Source: Elusimicrobiota bacterium
Lineage (GTDB): Bacteria; Elusimicrobiota; Elusimicrobia; 2-02-FULL-39-32
NCBI GenBank assembly: GCA_023249835.1
Contig: JAHFBY010000110.1
Coordinates: 441 to 6,400, forward strand
DNA length: 5,960 nucleotides
Direction: 5' to 3'
Shown here: positions 5,433-5,960 of the stretch, one piece after another
Position numbering within the stretch: position 1 is the stretch's first letter
Layout of the letters: the number at the start of each line of letters is the position of its first letter
Made by a program: the position numbers and the translations under genes
Notes under the pieces: generated by a model
What the model was told of the DNA's origin: nothing
What the model saw: the letters and a program-made list of their open reading frames with translations, nothing else
Database searches by the model: none

Positions 5433-5960
5433 ACAATATTATTCCCAATCGAAAAATTCTTGGCGGACGGATCGATTTGATCGATCCAGAAGAAGCGCTG
5501 TCCCGTATACATAATAACATCAATGCCAAATTAAGCCAGCAAATTATCACTGCCAACCCCTTGATGTTGCTTGAAACGTTGAGCGACTCTGCTCTAAGTA
5601 ACGCCTTTGACCGGGCAACATTGGTTTTGCCGGAATCTGCGGGTTTAGCGCTTTTATCCAGGTTACAAAATTTTTCCATCCCCAAACGCATTGCCGGAAT
5701 TGATTTCATGCTCAAGCTCTGCCGCGACGCGGAAATTAACTTCTGGCCGGTTTATTTGTTGGGAGGAAAACCAGGGGTCAGCGAACGCGCGGCACTTACC
5801 TTGCGGGAACAGTTTCCGCAATTGCGCATTGCCGGATACGCGCATGGGCATATGAGCGTATTTGAGGAAAATAAAGTTACTTTAGAAATTGCTGGCCACA
5901 CTCCGCTTTTGTTATTCGTTGGGTTAGGATCGCCGGCGCAAGAAAAATGGATCAACTTGC
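5429..5960 (+). CDS. WecG/TagA/CpsF-family glycosyltransferase (GT26), partial at right edge, probable CTG start
   Basis: The frame is open from a TAA at 5387-5389 to the window end. Counting from CTG at 5429 gives 177 residues. It follows the family pattern throughout: ILGGRIDLIDPEEAL (10-24), IITANP with Thr41, LVLPESAG (65-72), AGIDFM (89-94), VYLLGGKPGVSERAA (108-122), then FVGLGSPAQEKW (163-174). These enzymes transfer N-acetylmannosaminuronic acid, N-acetylmannosamine or related sugars onto a lipid-linked sugar on the cytoplasmic membrane face, for teichoic acid linkage units, enterobacterial common antigen or capsule. Substrate cannot be read here. The C-terminal membrane-targeting part is off the window. 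No ATG or GTG lies in frame before the conserved first strand, so CTG overlapping the smc stop (CTGA) is the best start. ATT at 5438 or 5441 is an alternative, and TTG at 5477 would lose the first strand. The usual Asp of the PDG motif is Glu69. Confidence 0.88.
   Translation, partial: MNNIIPNRKILGGRIDLIDPEEALSRIHNNINAKLSQQIITANPLMLLETLSDSALSNAFDRATLVLPESAGLALLSRLQNFSIPKRIAGIDFMLKLCRDAEINFWPVYLLGGKPGVSERAALTLREQFPQLRIAGYAHGHMSVFEENKVTLEIAGHTPLLLFVGLGSPAQEKWINL

Noticed and set aside
5192..5851. Several minus-strand open frames of 62-127 codons over the smc 3' end and the glycosyltransferase
   Set aside because: The plus-strand proteins match known families continuously here. The reverse frames overlap each other, lack ribosome sites and look like shadows.

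Overview
The window is 5.96 kb of bacterial chromosome. It is almost fully coding and carries two divergent transcription units that meet in a short shared promoter region (about 1714-1844). Gene content is core bacterial: a two-component kinase, competence-type DNA-uptake genes, condensin SMC and an envelope glycosyltransferase. Base composition is moderate and slightly AT-rich. I see no transposon, phage gene, CRISPR array, tRNA or rRNA. The taxon cannot be fixed from the sequence. The mosaic of a bacterial SMC with unusual details, a short ComEA-like protein and a WecG/TagA/CpsF enzyme directly after smc suggests an uncultivated candidate-phylum bacterium, but this is a weak inference.

Leftward unit (minus strand, read from about 1716 down to 1). 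The first gene is a soluble hybrid of an N-terminal receiver domain and a C-terminal histidine kinase. Its best promoter lies so close that the real start is probably the second in-frame ATG (1713), on a nearly leaderless transcript. Next, after 71 bp, comes a 118-aa membrane-anchored helix-hairpin-helix protein of the ComEA type. Its TGA overlaps the GTG of a further gene, of which only 28 codons are present. That N-terminus is hydrophobic, and the position suggests the DNA-uptake channel ComEC.

Rightward unit (plus strand, from about 1806). A strong-looking sigma70-type promoter and a clear Shine-Dalgarno lead into a full-length 1195-aa SMC. All ATPase head motifs are present, but there are unusual residues in the hinge and the D-loop and an extra low-complexity C-terminal tail. 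The SMC stop codon overlaps a probable CTG start (CTGA) of a WecG/TagA/CpsF-family glycosyltransferase, which runs off the right edge.

The two -35 boxes form a perfect 9-bp inverted repeat separated by 19 bp, so one protein binding there could act on both units. No clearly new multi-gene system is visible. The best leads are the divergent promoter and leaderless start, the SMC hinge and D-loop deviations, and the non-AUG coupled start of the glycosyltransferase.
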